A DNA stretch of 64,000 nt from Rhizobium sp. CF080 (GTDB lineage Bacteria; Pseudomonadota; Alphaproteobacteria; Rhizobiales; Rhizobiaceae), in the NCBI RefSeq assembly GCF_000282095.2, contig NZ_AKKC02000004.1, forward strand, positions 62,001 through 126,000, read 5' to 3'. The notes beneath the pieces were generated by a model. The model searched no databases, was not told where the DNA came from, and was given only the letters and a program-made list of their open reading frames with translations. Positions 49,131 to 57,910 of the stretch are shown piece after piece. Every line of letters begins with the position of its first letter. Position 1 is the stretch's first letter. The translations under genes and the position numbers were made by a program.

Positions 49131-49874
49131 ATGCGGGCACACGCAAAGTATTCAGCAATCCTTTTGGCAGGCCTCAGCATCCTTTTGACAGGAAACGCCC
49201 CGGCGCGAGCCGATTTTTCCGGCCCGCTCAGCCCCGGCGCCTTCGAAGCCACGCTGAACATGGGGCCGATCGCCGAGACGCTGCGGCGGCAGATGCAGCG
49301 CAAGGGCAATCAGGATCCGGCTGCGACCGAGGCTACCCGCCCGCTGCGGCCGGACAGCTTCCGTTACATCCCGTCGAAAGCCCGCCGCGCGGCCAATCTT
49401 GCCAGCTTCGTCGCCAAGAGCCGGGCGGCGGATCCAAAGGGAGCGGACGACCTCGCCCAGCTCGTCGCCTCCCAAGACATCATCGAGGAGATGCGCGCGC
49501 CGCTCGCCAAATACGGGATGCGGATCGACAATCTTGCCGACGCCTATACGGTCTGGTGGGTCGGTGCCTGGCAGGCAACGCGCGGCTCGACCGACGATCC
49601 GAGCCAGGCGGCAACGGCTGCCGTCAAGCAGCAGGTGATGCGCACCATGGCTTCGGTTCCCGAATTCGCCAACGCCAATGACAGCCTCAAACAATCCATG
49701 TCGGAAGCCCTGTTCATGCAGGCGCTCCTCCTCGGCGTCGGGCTCGAACAGGCCAAGGGCAATGCCGCCCAGACCAAGGCAATCGGCCGTGCCGCGGCCG
49801 AGGGCGCGCGCGGCATGGGGCTCGATCTCGCCGCAATGACCCTGACCGACGAAGGGTTCAAGCCGGTGAATTGA
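49131..49874 (+). CDS. Secreted hypothetical protein (DUF6683-like)
   Basis: A 247-residue protein with a signal peptide (AILLAGLSILLTGNAPARA). The mature domain includes RYIPSKARRAANLASFVAKSR, DIIEEMRAPLAKYGMRIDNLADAYTVWWVGAWQATRG (split over 37 residues) and ALFMQALLLG. This pattern resembles DUF6683 proteins, whose function is unknown; the identification is from memory. GGGGAGTCGGCG lies before the ATG. It is convergent with the secreted metallopeptidase-like gene (49892-50509). Confidence 0.7.
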   Translation: MRAHAKYSAILLAGLSILLTGNAPARADFSGPLSPGAFEATLNMGPIAETLRRQMQRKGNQDPAATEATRPLRPDSFRYIPSKARRAANLASFVAKSRAADPKGADDLAQLVASQDIIEEMRAPLAKYGMRIDNLADAYTVWWVGAWQATRGSTDDPSQAATAAVKQQVMRTMASVPEFANANDSLKQSMSEALFMQALLLGVGLEQAKGNAAQTKAIGRAAAEGARGMGLDLAAMTLTDEGFKPVN

Positions 49875-49891
49875 ACCGGCCTTTACTCGGA

Positions 49892-50509
49892 TCAGGAACG
49901 CGGTCGGCCGTCGTCGAAGAGCTGCGCCAGCCACTCGTAGTAGCGCGGCTGCTTGCTGCGAAGTTCAGCGCGGGAACACGGCGGCCGGTCGATGGCGCCG
50001 AACAGGTAAACGCTGGCGGTCACCGCAAAAAATTCCCGGTTGTTGCTCATCATGTAGGAATCGCCCGGCCAGAACGGCCGGCCCCGGTCAAAGAATTGCT
50101 TGATATCCGCATTGTCGAAACCCTGGGGCACCATCTTGTCGTGATAGGCGTGCAGGAACTCGTGCAGGACGATCGGCTTGTCAGCCTCGAGCTGTTTCAC
50201 GCGCAGGTCTACACCGGTCTTGCTGCTGTAGTGGCCGGGCCCGAAGCTTGCCTTCGAAGGGTCCGCCCAGACCTGGATCGAACGCATGAACTGCAGCACA
50301 TTCGGCTTCAGCCCGACATGTTCGACGATATCGAGTTGGCGCTGCAGGGCCGCGACCATCTTCTGCTCCGGTTCGGCGCCGCGCGCACCGGTCAGGTCGA
50401 TCCGCCAACCGTGGTAGGTAAAGACGAGAGGATCGGCCGCCGCCATATCCGCCGTCGCAATACTGAAAAACAGGGCGCAGAGCGCCCCAATTCTGAAAAT
50501 CGACGTCAT
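49892..50509 (-). CDS. Secreted HExxH putative zinc metallopeptidase
   Basis: A 205-residue protein with a signal peptide (MTSIFRIGALCALFFSIATA). The zinc motif is HEFLHAYH (about residue 120), and a downstream NREFFAVTASVYLFGA supplies a glutamate as a possible third ligand. This architecture resembles small secreted zincins (anthrax-lethal-factor-like or related families), but the substrate is unknown. ATG 50509 is preferred over an alternative 5 codons upstream because it fits the signal peptide. Its upstream region is shared divergently with a methyltransferase gene. Confidence 0.72.
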   Translation of the reverse strand: MTSIFRIGALCALFFSIATADMAAADPLVFTYHGWRIDLTGARGAEPEQKMVAALQRQLDIVEHVGLKPNVLQFMRSIQVWADPSKASFGPGHYSSKTGVDLRVKQLEADKPIVLHEFLHAYHDKMVPQGFDNADIKQFFDRGRPFWPGDSYMMSNNREFFAVTASVYLFGAIDRPPCSRAELRSKQPRYYEWLAQLFDDGRPRS

Positions 50510-50779
50510 GATCCCCATCGGCATTGAAAGCAGCGGTTGTTTTTTCCACGACCAAACGCGCAGCGCAACCGCCTCTCGCGCGTATCACCGACACTTGACG
50601 ACGGGGCTGACGCTCGGGCCTTGGAGGCGTCGATATCGCTCAGCTTTCGCGGCCAGACGATCTGCGGCCCGTTGGGTGGGCCACGCGGCGGCGCGATCGG
50701 GGCCGTGTAGCCCGTTCTGCCGTCTTGGCAACGGGGGAAACCGGGGATAGCCTCCATCCCGGAAGCTTGGGAGGGCGCC

Positions 50780-51586
50780 ATGACATCGAGTTTCAATGTC
50801 CGCAGCGCGGGCGGTTATGAGCAACTCATGGGTCGCTGGAGCCAGAGGCTGGCACCCCTGCTGATCGATTTCGCCGGTCTTCAGGATGGCGAAAAGGTTC
50901 TCGACGTCGGCTGCGGCACCGGAAGCCTGACATTCGCTCTGCCGAAAGCGGCCAATCTTTCCGAGATCGCGGCGATCGACTATTCGCCCGTCTTCGTCGA
51001 AGAGGCGATCCGCCGCAACACGGATCCGAAGATCAGGATCAGCCAGGCGGATGCCTGCGCGCTGCCGTTCGAGGACGGATATTTCGATCGGGCGATGGCG
51101 CTTCTCGTGCTGCATTTCGTGCCCGAAGCGGACAAGGCGGTTGCCGAAATGCGGCGCGTCGTGCGCCCCGGCGGCGTGGTCGCGGCTACCGTCTGGGATC
51201 ATCTCGGCGGCATGCCGGCCATGCGGATGATGTGGGACACGGTCTCGATGCTGGACGACAATGCCCGGCGGATGCGAAGCCACCACTTCTTCCAGCCGAT
51301 GATGCAGCCGGGCGAGATGAAGGACAGCTTCATCCGACAAGGCCTCATCGACGTGGCGGAGGTCTCCCTGATGATCCGCATGGAATTTCAGTCGTTCGAC
51401 GACTACTGGGCACCGATCGCTGCCGGCGAAGGCCCGCTCGGCAAATATGTGGCATCGCTCGACCCCGCGCTCAGGGCCAAAACCGACGCCGCCGTCAGGG
51501 CCGCCTACGAGGCCGGCAGGCCGGATGGCCCGCGCTCGTTCGTCTCGGTCGCCTGGGCTTGCCGGGGTGTCGTTCCCTCCGCGTGA
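50780..51586 (+). CDS. Class I SAM-dependent methyltransferase
   Basis: A 268-residue methyltransferase of the UbiE/Methyltransf_11 type: VLDVGCGTGSLTFAL (SAM loop), AAIDYSPVFVEEA (ribose contact), ISQADACALPFEDGYFD (post-II motif) and VVRPGGVVAATVW. It would methylate a small molecule; substrate unknown. GAGGGCGCC precedes the ATG. A 13-bp imperfect hairpin with a T-rich tail (51607-51640) ends the gene. Not obviously coupled to other genes. Confidence 0.83.
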   Translation: MTSSFNVRSAGGYEQLMGRWSQRLAPLLIDFAGLQDGEKVLDVGCGTGSLTFALPKAANLSEIAAIDYSPVFVEEAIRRNTDPKIRISQADACALPFEDGYFDRAMALLVLHFVPEADKAVAEMRRVVRPGGVVAATVWDHLGGMPAMRMMWDTVSMLDDNARRMRSHHFFQPMMQPGEMKDSFIRQGLIDVAEVSLMIRMEFQSFDDYWAPIAAGEGPLGKYVASLDPALRAKTDAAVRAAYEAGRPDGPRSFVSVAWACRGVVPSA

Positions 51587-51606
51587 TCGTTTCGGTATCG
51601 GAAAAC

Positions 51607-51640
51607 AACGCCCTCCCGGCATTTCCACCGGAAGGGCGTT
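51607..51640 (+). terminator. Rho-independent terminator of the methyltransferase gene
   Basis: AACGCCCTCCCGG (51607-51619) pairs with CCGGAAGGGCGTT (51628-51640) with one mismatch and an 8-base loop. TCTTCAT follows. Confidence 0.8.
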
Positions 51641-51656
51641 TCTTCATCCAACCCGA

Positions 51657-51884
51657 TCAATGCGCCGAATTTGCCTGTCCGCCCTTCTTCTTGGCATCAT
51701 GGGTGTGGTGGCTGTCGCGTTCGCCGCCACCACCCGAAACCCGGCTCTTGGAGCGCAGATCGTCGTCGGCCGGCGGCTTCCTCACTTCGAGCGGCACGCC
51801 TTTTTTCGCATTGGGGGCCTTCTCATGACTGGCGCCCGGCCCGCCCTGACGGATGCTCGCCGGTGTCTTCTGCGATGTCGACAT
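51657..51884 (-). CDS. Small disordered hydrophilic protein
   Basis: A 75-residue hydrophilic protein, rich in Lys, Pro, Ser, Gly and His (GGPGASHEKAPNAKKG, VSGGGGERDSHHTHDAKKKG). No hydrophobic segment. A very good GGGAGGGCC is located before the ATG. It is the second of two minus-strand small genes, 11 bases after the stop of the first. Such hydrophilic small proteins are conserved in rhizobia and usually found as stress-related proteins of unknown role. Confidence 0.65.
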   Translation of the reverse strand: MSTSQKTPASIRQGGPGASHEKAPNAKKGVPLEVRKPPADDDLRSKSRVSGGGGERDSHHTHDAKKKGGQANSAH

Positions 51885-51895
51885 GATGGCCCTCC

Positions 51896-52078
51896 CTATC
51901 GGTCCTGTTGATAACCCTGATGGGTCGTGTTGACCTTTGTATTGCCTTGCTGGCCCTGCTTGCCGGGATCGTTCGCCGGCTGGAGCTTGCCGCGCTTGAT
52001 GTCGGACGGATGCGCCTGCTCGCCGGAACCCTTGTGGCTCAGGTTTGCCGAGGGCGTCGGGGGAAGTCTGCTGCTCAT
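51896..52078 (-). CDS. Small disordered hydrophilic protein
   Basis: A 60-residue hydrophilic protein (SNLSHKGSGEQAHPSDIKRG-like, seen as ANLSHKGSGEQAHPSDIKRG, then NDPGKQGQQGNTKVN). AAAAGGAGGCCCCC before the ATG is a strong ribosome site. It is cotranscribed with the next small gene (51657-51884). The short, low-complexity, hydrophilin-like composition suggests a desiccation or osmotic-stress role, which is only inferred. Confidence 0.65.
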   Translation of the reverse strand: MSSRLPPTPSANLSHKGSGEQAHPSDIKRGKLQPANDPGKQGQQGNTKVNTTHQGYQQDR

Positions 52079-52214
52079 GGGGGCCTCCTTTTCTTCAGGT
52101 TTCCCACTGGTCTAACCAGCAGAGAGTCCCGATGTTCCATCGCATGTTCCTGGACAGGAACCCGCGCCGCGCTGCCGCGTTCGAGCGGGAGACGTAAAAA
52201 GGCAGGAGGGCTCG

Positions 52215-53909
52215 ATGAACGACTTTCAGGATCAGCTTGCAGCCGTGATGCAGCAGGCCACGCTGCCGATAGAGCACAAATGGTGGCACACTGCCACCGT
52301 CTACCAGGTCTATCCGCGCAGCTTCTGTGATCTCAACGGCGACGGCATCGGCGATATTCCCGGTATCACCTCCAAGCTCGATTATCTGAAATCGCTCGGC
52401 ATCGACGTGATCTGGCTCTCGCCGATCTACAAGTCGCCGATGGACGACAACGGTTACGACATTTCCGATTACCAGGACATCGCCCCGGAATTCGGCACGC
52501 TTGCCGATTTCGACGGGATGGTGGCCGACGCGAAGAAACGGGGCATCGGCATCGTGCTCGATCTCGTCGTCAACCACACGTCGGACGAACATCCGTGGTT
52601 CGTCGAGAGCCGCAAGGGGCCGGGCAATCCGTTCCGCGACTTCTACATCTGGCGCAAACCGGCTAAAGACGGCGGCCCGCCGAACGGCCTGATGTCCTCC
52701 TTCGGCGGGCCTGCCTGGACGCTCGATCCCTTGAGCGGCGAATATTACCTGCACCTGTTTTCGACACGCCAGCCGGATCTCAACTGGGAAAATTCCAAGG
52801 TTCGTGCCGAGATCTACCGGATGATGAACTGGTGGCTGGAGCGCGGCATCGCCGGTTTCCGCATGGATGTCATCGATTATATCGGCAAGCAGGTGGACCA
52901 GGCGATCATCCATGACGGCCCACACCTGCACGACTACCTGCAGGAGATGAACCGCGAGACCTTCGGCAGCCGCGATATCCTCACCGTCGGCGAGACGTGG
53001 AGTGCCACGCCAGGATCGGCGCTCCTCTATTCCGGCCGCAACCGCCACGAACTGTCGATGATCTTCCAGTTCGAGCATGTCACCCAGCAATGGGACGAGG
53101 TATTTGGCAAATGGCGCTCGAAACCGTTCGATCTGGTGAGGCTGAAATCGGTGCTCAGCAAATGGCAATATGCGCTGTCCGACGACGGCTGGAACTCGCT
53201 GTTCTGGGGCAATCACGACCTGCCGCGCGCCGTTTCCAAATATGGCGACGCGACCGGCTATCCGGTGGAGTCGGCCAAGATGCTGGCGACCGTGCTGCAC
53301 CTGATGAAGGGCACGCCCTTCATCTACCAGGGCGAGGAGATCGGCATGACCAATGTGCCCTTCACGACGATCGAGCAGTATCGCGACATCGAGACCCTCA
53401 ACATGCACCGCCTCCATATCGAGGCCGGCCTTTCGCCCGAGGAATTCATCAAGGGCGCCAACGAGAACGGCCGAGACAATGCCCGCACCCCGATGCAATG
53501 GAGCGCCGCCCCCTATGGCGGCTTCTCGACCGGCGTGCCGTGGATCGAGGTCAATCCCAACTACCCGACGATCAACGCGGAAGTGGAAATGACCAACGAG
53601 AAATCGATCTGGAACCATTACCGCAAGCTGATCGCACTCCGGAAAGCCCATGAGGTGATCGTCTACGGCACCTACCAGAGCTGGCTCGACAGCCATCCGG
53701 ACGTGTTCGTCTATTCGCGAACGCTCGACAAGGAGCGGCTGGTGGTGGTGGCGAATTTCAAGGCCCGCGCGGTGACGGCCGAGCTGCCGGGGGAATTGCA
53801 GATGTCGGGCGAGGGCCTGATTTCGAACTATGAACCGGTGAACGCGCTCGGCGAGAGCCTGACGCTGAGGCCATACGAGGCTTTTGCGGTTCTGGCACGA
53901 GAGTCTTGA
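52215..53909 (+). CDS. GH13 alpha-glucosidase (oligo-1,6-glucosidase/trehalose-6-phosphate hydrolase-like)
   Basis: A 564-residue GH13 enzyme. Typical regions are DIPGITSKLDYLKSLGIDVIWLSP (split, about 24 residues), LDLVVNHTSDEHPWF, the nucleophile in GFRMDVIDYIG, the acid/base Glu in LTVGETWSA and the transition-state Asp in FWGNHDLPR. The C-terminal beta-domain follows from about residue 480. It hydrolyses alpha-1,4/1,6-glucosidic bonds in short oligosaccharides, in the cytoplasm (no signal peptide). GGCAGGAGGGCTCG lies before the ATG. Convergent with the metal ATPase gene, 27 bases apart. No transporter or regulator is adjacent. Confidence 0.92.
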   Translation: MNDFQDQLAAVMQQATLPIEHKWWHTATVYQVYPRSFCDLNGDGIGDIPGITSKLDYLKSLGIDVIWLSPIYKSPMDDNGYDISDYQDIAPEFGTLADFDGMVADAKKRGIGIVLDLVVNHTSDEHPWFVESRKGPGNPFRDFYIWRKPAKDGGPPNGLMSSFGGPAWTLDPLSGEYYLHLFSTRQPDLNWENSKVRAEIYRMMNWWLERGIAGFRMDVIDYIGKQVDQAIIHDGPHLHDYLQEMNRETFGSRDILTVGETWSATPGSALLYSGRNRHELSMIFQFEHVTQQWDEVFGKWRSKPFDLVRLKSVLSKWQYALSDDGWNSLFWGNHDLPRAVSKYGDATGYPVESAKMLATVLHLMKGTPFIYQGEEIGMTNVPFTTIEQYRDIETLNMHRLHIEAGLSPEEFIKGANENGRDNARTPMQWSAAPYGGFSTGVPWIEVNPNYPTINAEVEMTNEKSIWNHYRKLIALRKAHEVIVYGTYQSWLDSHPDVFVYSRTLDKERLVVVANFKARAVTAELPGELQMSGEGLISNYEPVNALGESLTLRPYEAFAVLARES

Positions 53910-53936
53910 AGCATGCGCTCGCCCTGAAATCCGCCC

Positions 53937-56207
53937 CTAGGCCGCCCTCACCCGCAGCAACCGCAGTGCATTGATCGTCACCAGCACCGTGGCGCCGGTG
54001 TCCGCGAGGATCGCCGGCCACAATCCGGTGACGCCGATGATGGTGGTCACCAGGAAGACGGCCTTCAGCCCAAGAGCGATCGAAATGTTCTGGTAGATAT
54101 TGCGCATCGTCCGCTTCGACAGTTCAATCATCGCGGCGATATCGCCGACCCGGGCGTGCAATGCTGCGGCATCGGCGGTTTCCAGCGCAACGTCCGTGCC
54201 ACCGCCGATCGCAATGCCGACATCGGCAGCGGCAAGCGCCGGGGCGTCGTTGATGCCGTCGCCGACCTTGCCGACCACGAAACCCTGGCGCTTCAGCTCG
54301 CCGACGATGCGGCTCTTGTCTTCCGGCATCAGCTCGGCGCGCACCTCGATACCGAGGTCCTTGCCGATCGCGGTCGCGGTGCGGGCATTGTCGCCGGTCA
54401 GCATGACGGTCTTGATTCCCGCATCGGTCAGCGCCTTGAGGCCGGCCTTGGCGTCGGGCCGCGGTTCGTCGCGCATGGCAATCGCGCCGGCCAGAACGCC
54501 GCCGACGATCAGCACCGAGACAGTCTTGCCCTCGTCGTTGAGGCCGGTGATCCGCCGGGAATGGGCCATCGGCAGCGACACCCGCTCGGCCGCGGCTCTG
54601 GGCGAACCGAGGAAAACCTCCTGGCCTTCGACAACGGCCGTGACACCCTTGCCGCCGAGCGCCCGGGCATCCGTCGCTGCTGGAATCTCGACTTCGTCAT
54701 CAGCCGCCTTGGCGAGGATGGCGACGGCCAGCGGGTGGCTGGAGCCGGTTTCGAGTGCCGCGCAAAACCGCAGCACGTCTTCCGCATTGCGGCCGAAGGC
54801 GACGACGTCGGTCACCTGAGGCTTGCCAGCTGTCAGCGTTCCGGTCTTGTCGAGCGCGACGGCGGTGATCTTGCCGAGCGTTTCAAGCACCGCGCCGCCC
54901 TTCATCAACAGGCCGCGCCGGGCGCCTGACGATAGCGATGCGGCAATCGCCGCCGGCGTCGAGATGACCAGCGCGCAGGGGCAGCCGATCAGCAGGATCG
55001 CCAGGCCCTTGTAGATCCATTCATTCCAGGACGCACCGGCAACAAGGGGCGGCAGGATGGCGACAAGCGCGGCAACGGCGACGACGCCCGGCGTGTAGTA
55101 GCGCGAGAAACGGTCGATGAAGCGTTCGGTCGGCGCTTTGCTCTCCTGCGCTTCCTCGACCAGCCGCACGACGCGGGCAATGGTGTTGTCTTCGGCAGCC
55201 GCCGTCACGCGAACCCGCAAGGCCGCATCACCGTTGATCGTACCGGCAAAGACCAGCGCGTCGACGCCCTTGGAGACCGGCGTGCTTTCACCCGTCACCG
55301 GCGCCTCGTCGATCGCGCTTTCGCCAGCGACGATGACACCATCCGCCGAAATGCGGTCGCCGGGACGAACAAGGATGATCGTGCCGACGGCGAGGCCTTC
55401 CGCCGGCACTTCGCGGGTCTGGCCGTTCTCTTCGAGAAGCGCATTCTTCGGCACCAGCGCCGTCAGGCTCCGGATGCTCTGCCGCGCCTTGCCAGCCGCG
55501 ACCCCCTCCAGCAGCTCGCCGATCAGGAAGAGGAAGACCACGGCGGCGGCCTCTTCCGAGGCATCGATGACGACCGCGCCGACGGCGGCAATCGTCATCA
55601 GCATCTCGATCGAAAACGGCGTGCCGGCAAATGCGGCCATGACGGCGCGGCGAGCGATGGGCACAAGGCCGACCAACATGGCGGCTGTAAAGATGTACGT
55701 ATCATAGGCCGGCATCAGATGACCGATCCCGTAAGCCACGGTCAACGCAAAACCGACCAGGATTGTCAAGCGGCCCTTGGCAGATTTCCACCACGGCCCG
55801 TCCATCGGCCCGTGATCGTGGCCATGCAGACCTTCGATTTCCGTCGTGCTGTGGTCGTGATCGTGATGCGCGTGGTCGTGCCCGCCGTCATGGGCGTGAT
55901 GATGGTCGTGCGGTTTGCTGATTTCCCCCTCAAGGGGGGAAATCACAGGGAGTGTGCCGCGCCGCCTTGCGTCCTCACCGGCCTTCTGCCCCAAAGCCCT
56001 GAGCGAATACCCCAACCCCACGACCTTCTTCTCGATGGCGACGAGATCGCCGCTTCCGTCATGCTGTACCGTCATAGTCCCGGACGCGACCGAAACGGAC
56101 ACGTCCTCGACGCCCGGCATGCGGCGCACCGCCGTATCGATCTTCGTCGCGCAACTGGCGCAATCCATGCCGCCGACCTTGTATCGTGCCTGTGTCGTCG
56201 CGTTCAT
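53937..56207 (-). CDS. Heavy-metal P-type ATPase (ZntA-like, Zn/Cd/Pb)
   Basis: A 756-residue P1B-type ATPase. The N-terminal HMA domain has GMDCASCATK. A His-rich stretch (HDHHHAHDGGHDHAHHDHDH, residues about 100-140) should bind Zn, Cd or Co. The membrane ion site is GCPCALVIS; the phosphorylation loop is DKTGTLTAGK, and MLTGDN and GDGINDAPAL form the hinge. The CPC motif plus this His-rich loop point to Zn/Cd/Pb export rather than copper. A MerR-type operator lies just upstream (56244-56262); the MerR regulator itself is not in the window. It shares its upstream region divergently with the thiamin riboswitch. Confidence 0.9.
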   Translation of the reverse strand: MNATTQARYKVGGMDCASCATKIDTAVRRMPGVEDVSVSVASGTMTVQHDGSGDLVAIEKKVVGLGYSLRALGQKAGEDARRRGTLPVISPLEGEISKPHDHHHAHDGGHDHAHHDHDHSTTEIEGLHGHDHGPMDGPWWKSAKGRLTILVGFALTVAYGIGHLMPAYDTYIFTAAMLVGLVPIARRAVMAAFAGTPFSIEMLMTIAAVGAVVIDASEEAAAVVFLFLIGELLEGVAAGKARQSIRSLTALVPKNALLEENGQTREVPAEGLAVGTIILVRPGDRISADGVIVAGESAIDEAPVTGESTPVSKGVDALVFAGTINGDAALRVRVTAAAEDNTIARVVRLVEEAQESKAPTERFIDRFSRYYTPGVVAVAALVAILPPLVAGASWNEWIYKGLAILLIGCPCALVISTPAAIAASLSSGARRGLLMKGGAVLETLGKITAVALDKTGTLTAGKPQVTDVVAFGRNAEDVLRFCAALETGSSHPLAVAILAKAADDEVEIPAATDARALGGKGVTAVVEGQEVFLGSPRAAAERVSLPMAHSRRITGLNDEGKTVSVLIVGGVLAGAIAMRDEPRPDAKAGLKALTDAGIKTVMLTGDNARTATAIGKDLGIEVRAELMPEDKSRIVGELKRQGFVVGKVGDGINDAPALAAADVGIAIGGGTDVALETADAAALHARVGDIAAMIELSKRTMRNIYQNISIALGLKAVFLVTTIIGVTGLWPAILADTGATVLVTINALRLLRVRAA

Positions 56208-56243
56208 CGTCTCATTCCCGTTGGATCAAGCCTCCTCCCTACA

Positions 56244-56262
56244 ACCTCTAGCGACTAGAGCT
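56244..56262 (-). promoter_or_regulatory. MerR-family (CadR/ZntR-type) operator in the ATPase promoter
   Basis: AGCTCTAG/CTAGAGGT, spaced by three bases, is a near-perfect dyad (7 of 8). On the minus strand a TTGCAG (-35-like) overlaps its edge, and the -10-like region (TAGGGA) lies 19 bases further on. A dyad inside a 19-20 base spacer is the hallmark of MerR-regulated metal exporters. Confidence 0.75.
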
Positions 56263-56325
56263 GCAAGGCCCAATCTCGAAAAAATCGCTGGCGAAGCGCA
56301 TTATCTTTGCTGTAAGCCATGGTGA

Positions 56326-56406
56326 AGACAGGGGCGTCCGGCAAAGCCGGGCTGAGAAGCACCCTTAGAACCTGAACCAGATCATGCTGGCGGAGGGAGT
56401 CGTCTG
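56326..56406 (+). ncRNA. TPP riboswitch (thi-box)
   Basis: The thi-box elements are visible in order: CAGGGGCG and CCGGGCTGAGAAG, then CACCCTTAGAACCTGAACCA, GATCATGCTGGCGGAGGGAG. The CTGAGA and the ACCTGA..C..GAT..TGC.GGCG(G)AGGGA blocks are the most conserved parts of the TPP aptamer. It lies 48 bases before thiM. Thiamin diphosphate binding would repress translation or cause early termination of the thiM-thiE-thiD operon. Confidence 0.95.
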
Positions 56407-56453
56407 GGCGTTCAATATCACGCCCCGCGCCTGCCCCGCCGAAAGAGGCAGAC

Positions 56454-57275
56454 ATGCAGACGACAATCCCCCTTGGGGGCCTTGGACAGACCCTTGGCCA
56501 ACTGCTGACCGCGATGCGCACCAAAAATCCGCTCGTCCAGAACATCACCAATTTCGTGGCTATGAACATCGCCGCCAACGTGATGCTCGCAGCCGGCGCC
56601 TCCCCCGCCATGGTGCATACGAAGGAAGAGGCAGGCGAATTCGCCCGTATCGCCGCGGCGCTGACGGTCAATATCGGTACGCTGTCGCCGGATTTCCTGG
56701 CCGGCATGAAAGCCGCCGCTACGGCCGCCAACGAGGCCGGCAAGCCCTGGGTGCTCGATCCCGTTGCCCACTATGCCACCGCATATCGCCGCGCGGCACT
56801 CGCCGAGCTCATGAAGCTGCGGCCGACGGTCATCCGCGGCAACGCATCGGAAATCATTGCGCTGGCCGGCAGCCAGTCTAGCGGCCATGGCGTCGACAGC
56901 GGCGACAGCGTCATGGCGGCGGAAGGTTCGGCGATTGCGATTGCCCAGCAGAATGGCTGCGTGGTGGCTGTTACCGGCGAAGTGGATTTCGTCACCGACG
57001 GCCGGCGTTCGGTCCGCATTCTGGGTGGCTCTGCCCTGATGCCGCGCGTCACCGCGCTCGGCTGCTCGCTCACCTGCCTTGTCGGCGCCTTTGCGGCAAG
57101 CACGGACGATCCCTTCGAGGCGACGGTCGCCGCACTCGCCATGTTCGCGGTCGCGGGCGAGGAAGCGGCATTCACCGCCTCCGGCCCCGGCTTCTTCTCG
57201 CCGATCTTCCTCGACCGGCTCGCGGCGCTGACCGGCGAGGCGCTCGATGCCAGGGCAAGGGTTGTCGCCGCATGA
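56454..57275 (+). CDS. thiM: Hydroxyethylthiazole kinase
   Basis: A 273-residue ThiM protein. It phosphorylates 4-methyl-5-(2-hydroxyethyl)thiazole with ATP in thiamin salvage. VQNITNFVAMNIAANVMLAAGASPAM, PWVLDPVA and TVIRGNASEI are characteristic, and the catalytic Cys region is ALGCSLTCLVGAF. Its ATG follows GAAAGAGGCAGAC and lies 48 bases downstream of the TPP riboswitch. It overlaps thiE by 4 bases (ATGA). The operon thiM-thiE-thiD provides salvage and joining of the two halves of thiamin; thiC and thiG are not present in the window. Confidence 0.95.
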   Translation: MQTTIPLGGLGQTLGQLLTAMRTKNPLVQNITNFVAMNIAANVMLAAGASPAMVHTKEEAGEFARIAAALTVNIGTLSPDFLAGMKAAATAANEAGKPWVLDPVAHYATAYRRAALAELMKLRPTVIRGNASEIIALAGSQSSGHGVDSGDSVMAAEGSAIAIAQQNGCVVAVTGEVDFVTDGRRSVRILGGSALMPRVTALGCSLTCLVGAFAASTDDPFEATVAALAMFAVAGEEAAFTASGPGFFSPIFLDRLAALTGEALDARARVVAA

Positions 57276-57910
57276 AAAAGATCTTCGACCTTTCCGTCTA
57301 TCTCGTCCTCGACCCGGATCTCTGCCACGACATCGGCATGGTCGAGACAACCCGGCTGGCGGTGGCCGGCGGCGTCACCATCGTCCAGCTCCGCGACAAG
57401 CAGGCGGATACCGCAAAAATGATCGAAACTGGCAGGGCGCTGAAGGCCCTCCTGGCAGGCACGGGCGTGCCGCTGATCATCAACGACGATGTGGAAGCGG
57501 CAATCGCGATCGGTGCCGAAGGCCTGCATGTCGGCCAGAGCGACATGGTCGCGGCAATGGCGCGACAGCGCGCCGGTCATGGCATGATCCTCGGCCTCTC
57601 GGTCGAGACGGAGGAACTGGCGCGGCGGGTGGATCCGTCCATCGTCGATTATGTCGGCATCGGCCCGATCTTTGCGACCAGTACCAAGCCCGACCACAAG
57701 CAGCCGATCGGTTTCGACGGCCTGGCGCGCATCGTCGCCATGGCGCCGGTTCCGGCGGTCGCGATCGGCGGCGTCAAGGCGGAACATGCCGGCCCGGCAC
57801 TCGCTGCCGGTGCAATGGGCATCGCGGTGGTTTCCGCCATCTGTGGCCAGCCCGATCCTGAAGCCGCAGCCCGCAGGATCGCCACGGAAATCGAGAGAGC
57901 ACGCGCATGA
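57272..57910 (+). CDS. thiE: Thiamin-phosphate synthase
   Basis: A 212-residue TIM-barrel ThiE. YLVLDPDLC, TIVQLRDKQADT, LIINDDVEAAIAIGAEGLHVGQSD and VDYVGIGPIFATSTK are the family signatures for pyrimidine diphosphate and thiazole phosphate binding. It couples HMP-PP with hydroxyethylthiazole phosphate to form thiamin monophosphate. Overlaps thiM at the start and thiD at the end by 4 bases each, so the three are translationally coupled. Controlled by the upstream riboswitch. Confidence 0.95.
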   Translation: MKKIFDLSVYLVLDPDLCHDIGMVETTRLAVAGGVTIVQLRDKQADTAKMIETGRALKALLAGTGVPLIINDDVEAAIAIGAEGLHVGQSDMVAAMARQRAGHGMILGLSVETEELARRVDPSIVDYVGIGPIFATSTKPDHKQPIGFDGLARIVAMAPVPAVAIGGVKAEHAGPALAAGAMGIAVVSAICGQPDPEAAARRIATEIERARA

